Positions 40,754-42,276 of a stretch of DNA of 42,276 nucleotides are shown piece by piece. Both the position numbers and the translations under genes were made by a program. How positions within the stretch are numbered: position 1 is the stretch's first letter; every line of letters begins with the position of its first letter. The DNA is from Candidatus Mediterraneibacter merdavium. Its GTDB lineage: Bacteria > Bacillota > Clostridia > Lachnospirales > Lachnospiraceae. The stretch spans positions 1-42,276 of the forward strand of contig DWYT01000103.1 of NCBI GenBank assembly GCA_019118545.1. The letters are read 5' to 3'. A model generated the notes under the pieces. It did not search any database, was not told where the DNA came from, and was given only the letters and a program-made list of their open reading frames with translations.

Positions 40754-42276
40754 TTTCTTACCTCCTGTTTCTTCCGCCCCTCCTGATTTTCTGTACGGTC
40801 CTTCTGCAATACTTCCAGAAAGCTGCCTTTTTCAAGCGGCCTGTAGAAATAGAACCCCTGTATAAAGTCACATCCTGTCTGCCGTACCAGCTTTAACTCA
40901 TCCCCGGTCTCCACACCCTCGACACATATCTTTTTCCCGAACTTATGGCATGCGTACATAATACTCATGATGAAGTCCACTTTTTCAGAAGATGATATGA
41001 TCTTTTTCGTCATTTCCCGGTCGAGCTTGATCACATCAGCCGGATACTGCAAGAGGAGCTGCAGGCTGGAATATGCGCTTCCAAAATCATCCAGAGCAAA
41101 TCCTATGCCAAGCTTTTTGCACTCTTTTATAAATGTCTCCAGTCTTTCAGGCATCTCATTGAAATGGGTTTCCGTCAGTTCGATCATCAGATTTTTCCCG
41201 CTTATCTTCTGATTTTCTATTGTTTTCCTGATAAACGGAATAAATGTGGTATCGCTGATCTGGTAATAGCTGACGTTAAAGGATAACTTAAAATCAGGCA
41301 TTATCTTTGTAATACGGCGGACAAAAGCCGCTGCCTGTGTAACAATCCATTTCCCCACCGGAATAATCAGCCCGTTTTTTTCTAATATAGGAATGAACTT
41401 CACAGGTGGGACGTCCACCCCCTTGTATTTCCATCTCAGAAGCACCTCTCCGCCGTAAATCTTTCCGGTGTCCGCCTTTACCTGAGGCTGCACAACAATC
41501 CTGAAATTCTGAAAGCGTTCCTTGATACAGCGGTTAAGCTCCATGTAAAGTTCCTTCTCGCCTTTATATTCCTCCGCCAGTTCCTGAGAAAATTCCACGT
41601 AAGGCACATCCTGCATCCCCTTGGCCGCATGTGTAACGACGTCCGACTTTGCCAGCAGCGTCTCCGCGTCCCTCCCGTCTTCGGGCCTGTGCAGTATCCC
41701 GATCGCGCAGGGATAGACAATGGATATCTGATTCTGTATGTACACCTTCCTCACTGCCTCTTTGATCAGCTCGATCTTTTCAGAAGGATCCGGGACATTC
41801 TCTGACAACAGAATAAATCTTGCTTCACTTGTCCTGACCAGCCGGATTTTCCCGCTTGCCTCTTTCCTGATATGGCTCATAATCTCCCATATTATATTAT
41901 CCCCTTTTCTGCTGCCCATAAGCTGGCTTATCACAGAGAAATTATTGAGGGCGACACATATAAGCAGGACTTCCTTTGAACCCTCCTCATTTTCTGTGAA
42001 GATTTTCAGGGCTTTGGAGAAATTCTGATTTACTGAGAGGCTTTCTTCCTCTGATTCATCGTCCAGTAATTCCATACACGCAGAGAAAAACAGGGGTTTC
42101 GTCTTGTCTGCATTCCATTTCAACATTCCCTGACAGTGAACCCACACCGGTATTCCGTCCTTGTTATAAACGCGGTAATGTACGCTGTACCACGTTTTTT
42201 TCTTACTCAGCATATTTTTCCTGTAATCGATATGAAACTTCCTGTCCGTCTCCACGATTCTCTGCTCCAGAAGAGA
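40717..42276 (-). CDS. PAS-like/degenerate GGDEF/EAL cyclic-di-GMP phosphodiesterase, 5' end cut
   Basis: The reading frame is open to the window edge, so the N-terminus is missing. A GTG near 42255 lies in frame but is unlikely to be the real start. The visible part holds the end of a PAS-like region (YRVYNKDGIPVWVHCQG), a degenerate GGDEF domain in which GGDEF reads SEARF, and an EAL domain. The EAL catalytic motifs look complete: GGEVLLRW, IELTETHF, ALDDFGSAYSSL, VIKLDRE, VEGVET and IQGFYFYRPL. It is therefore predicted to hydrolyse cyclic-di-GMP and not to make it. It overlaps the PilZ gene by 37 bp. Confidence 0.92.
   Translation of the reverse strand, partial: SLLEQRIVETDRKFHIDYRKNMLSKKKTWYSVHYRVYNKDGIPVWVHCQGMLKWNADKTKPLFFSACMELLDDESEEESLSVNQNFSKALKIFTENEEGSKEVLLICVALNNFSVISQLMGSRKGDNIIWEIMSHIRKEASGKIRLVRTSEARFILLSENVPDPSEKIELIKEAVRKVYIQNQISIVYPCAIGILHRPEDGRDAETLLAKSDVVTHAAKGMQDVPYVEFSQELAEEYKGEKELYMELNRCIKERFQNFRIVVQPQVKADTGKIYGGEVLLRWKYKGVDVPPVKFIPILEKNGLIIPVGKWIVTQAAAFVRRITKIMPDFKLSFNVSYYQISDTTFIPFIRKTIENQKISGKNLMIELTETHFNEMPERLETFIKECKKLGIGFALDDFGSAYSSLQLLLQYPADVIKLDREMTKKIISSSEKVDFIMSIMYACHKFGKKICVEGVETGDELKLVRQTGCDFIQGFYFYRPLEKGSFLEVLQKDRTENQEGRKKQEVRKWERRLMEEKRQ

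Overview
This window is a flagellar assembly, motor and chemotaxis locus of a Gram-positive anaerobe of the class Clostridia. A Lachnospiraceae-type bacterium of roughly 50% GC is my best guess. The reasons are the B. subtilis/Clostridia-style fla/che gene order, the presence of FliY, CheC, CheD, CheV, FlhO, FlhP, FlbD (SwrD) and FhlB, and strong AGGAGG-type ribosome binding sites. No rRNA, tRNA, CRISPR array, transposase or integrase was seen.

Layout. (1) Positions 1-129 hold the 5' end of a minus-strand FtsE-like ABC ATPase. (2) Positions 211-3405 (minus) hold fliD-fliS and a small chaperone-like gene, behind a well-formed sigma-28 promoter. (3) Positions 3509-30661 (minus) hold 33 tightly packed genes that look like one operon of about 27 kb. 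Their order is flgB-fliE-fliF-fliG-fliH-fliI-fliJ-fliK-flgD-(TIGR02530-type)-flgE-flbD-motA-motB-fliM-cheY-flgC-fliY-fliO-fliP-fliQ-fliR-flhB-flhA-fliA-flhO-flhP-cheC-cheD-cheV-(EAL/HDOD)-(ParA)-(ComFB-domain protein). A consensus sigma-A promoter precedes flgB. (4) Positions 31017-32513 (plus) hold an MCP almost without an extracellular domain. (5) Positions 32614-34411 (minus) hold a YlqG/FliK-like gene and a stand-alone FlhB C-terminal domain gene. (6) Positions 34549-40021 (plus) hold cheA-cheW-cheR-cheB and a VanY-type peptidase. (7) Positions 40079-42276 (minus) hold a PilZ/YcgR-like gene and a GGDEF-like/EAL protein cut by the window edge. Two strong bidirectional hairpin terminators close the convergent gene pairs.

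How it works together. The long operon encodes rod, hook, C-ring, export apparatus, stator, CheY, the CheC/CheD/CheV adaptation proteins and the sigma factor FliA. FliA would then fire the fliD promoter lying just downstream of the same operon. The plus-strand che operon supplies kinase, coupling protein, methyltransferase and methylesterase. Nucleotide second-messenger modules sit at both ends: an EAL/HDOD protein and a ComFB-domain protein in the operon tail, and an EAL phosphodiesterase next to a PilZ protein at the right edge.

Most interesting points. A ParA ATPase overlaps by 4 bp a protein that joins a short basic N-terminal peptide, a long charged linker and a ComFB domain. It looks like a positioning ATPase with a ligand-responsive adaptor, sitting where FlhF and FlhG are missing. 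Also notable are the displaced flgC, the missing fliL, a CheC with one altered phosphatase site, the sensor-poor MCP, and Spo0A-box-like sites in both divergent promoter regions. All function calls are by motif and family recognition; no database search was possible.
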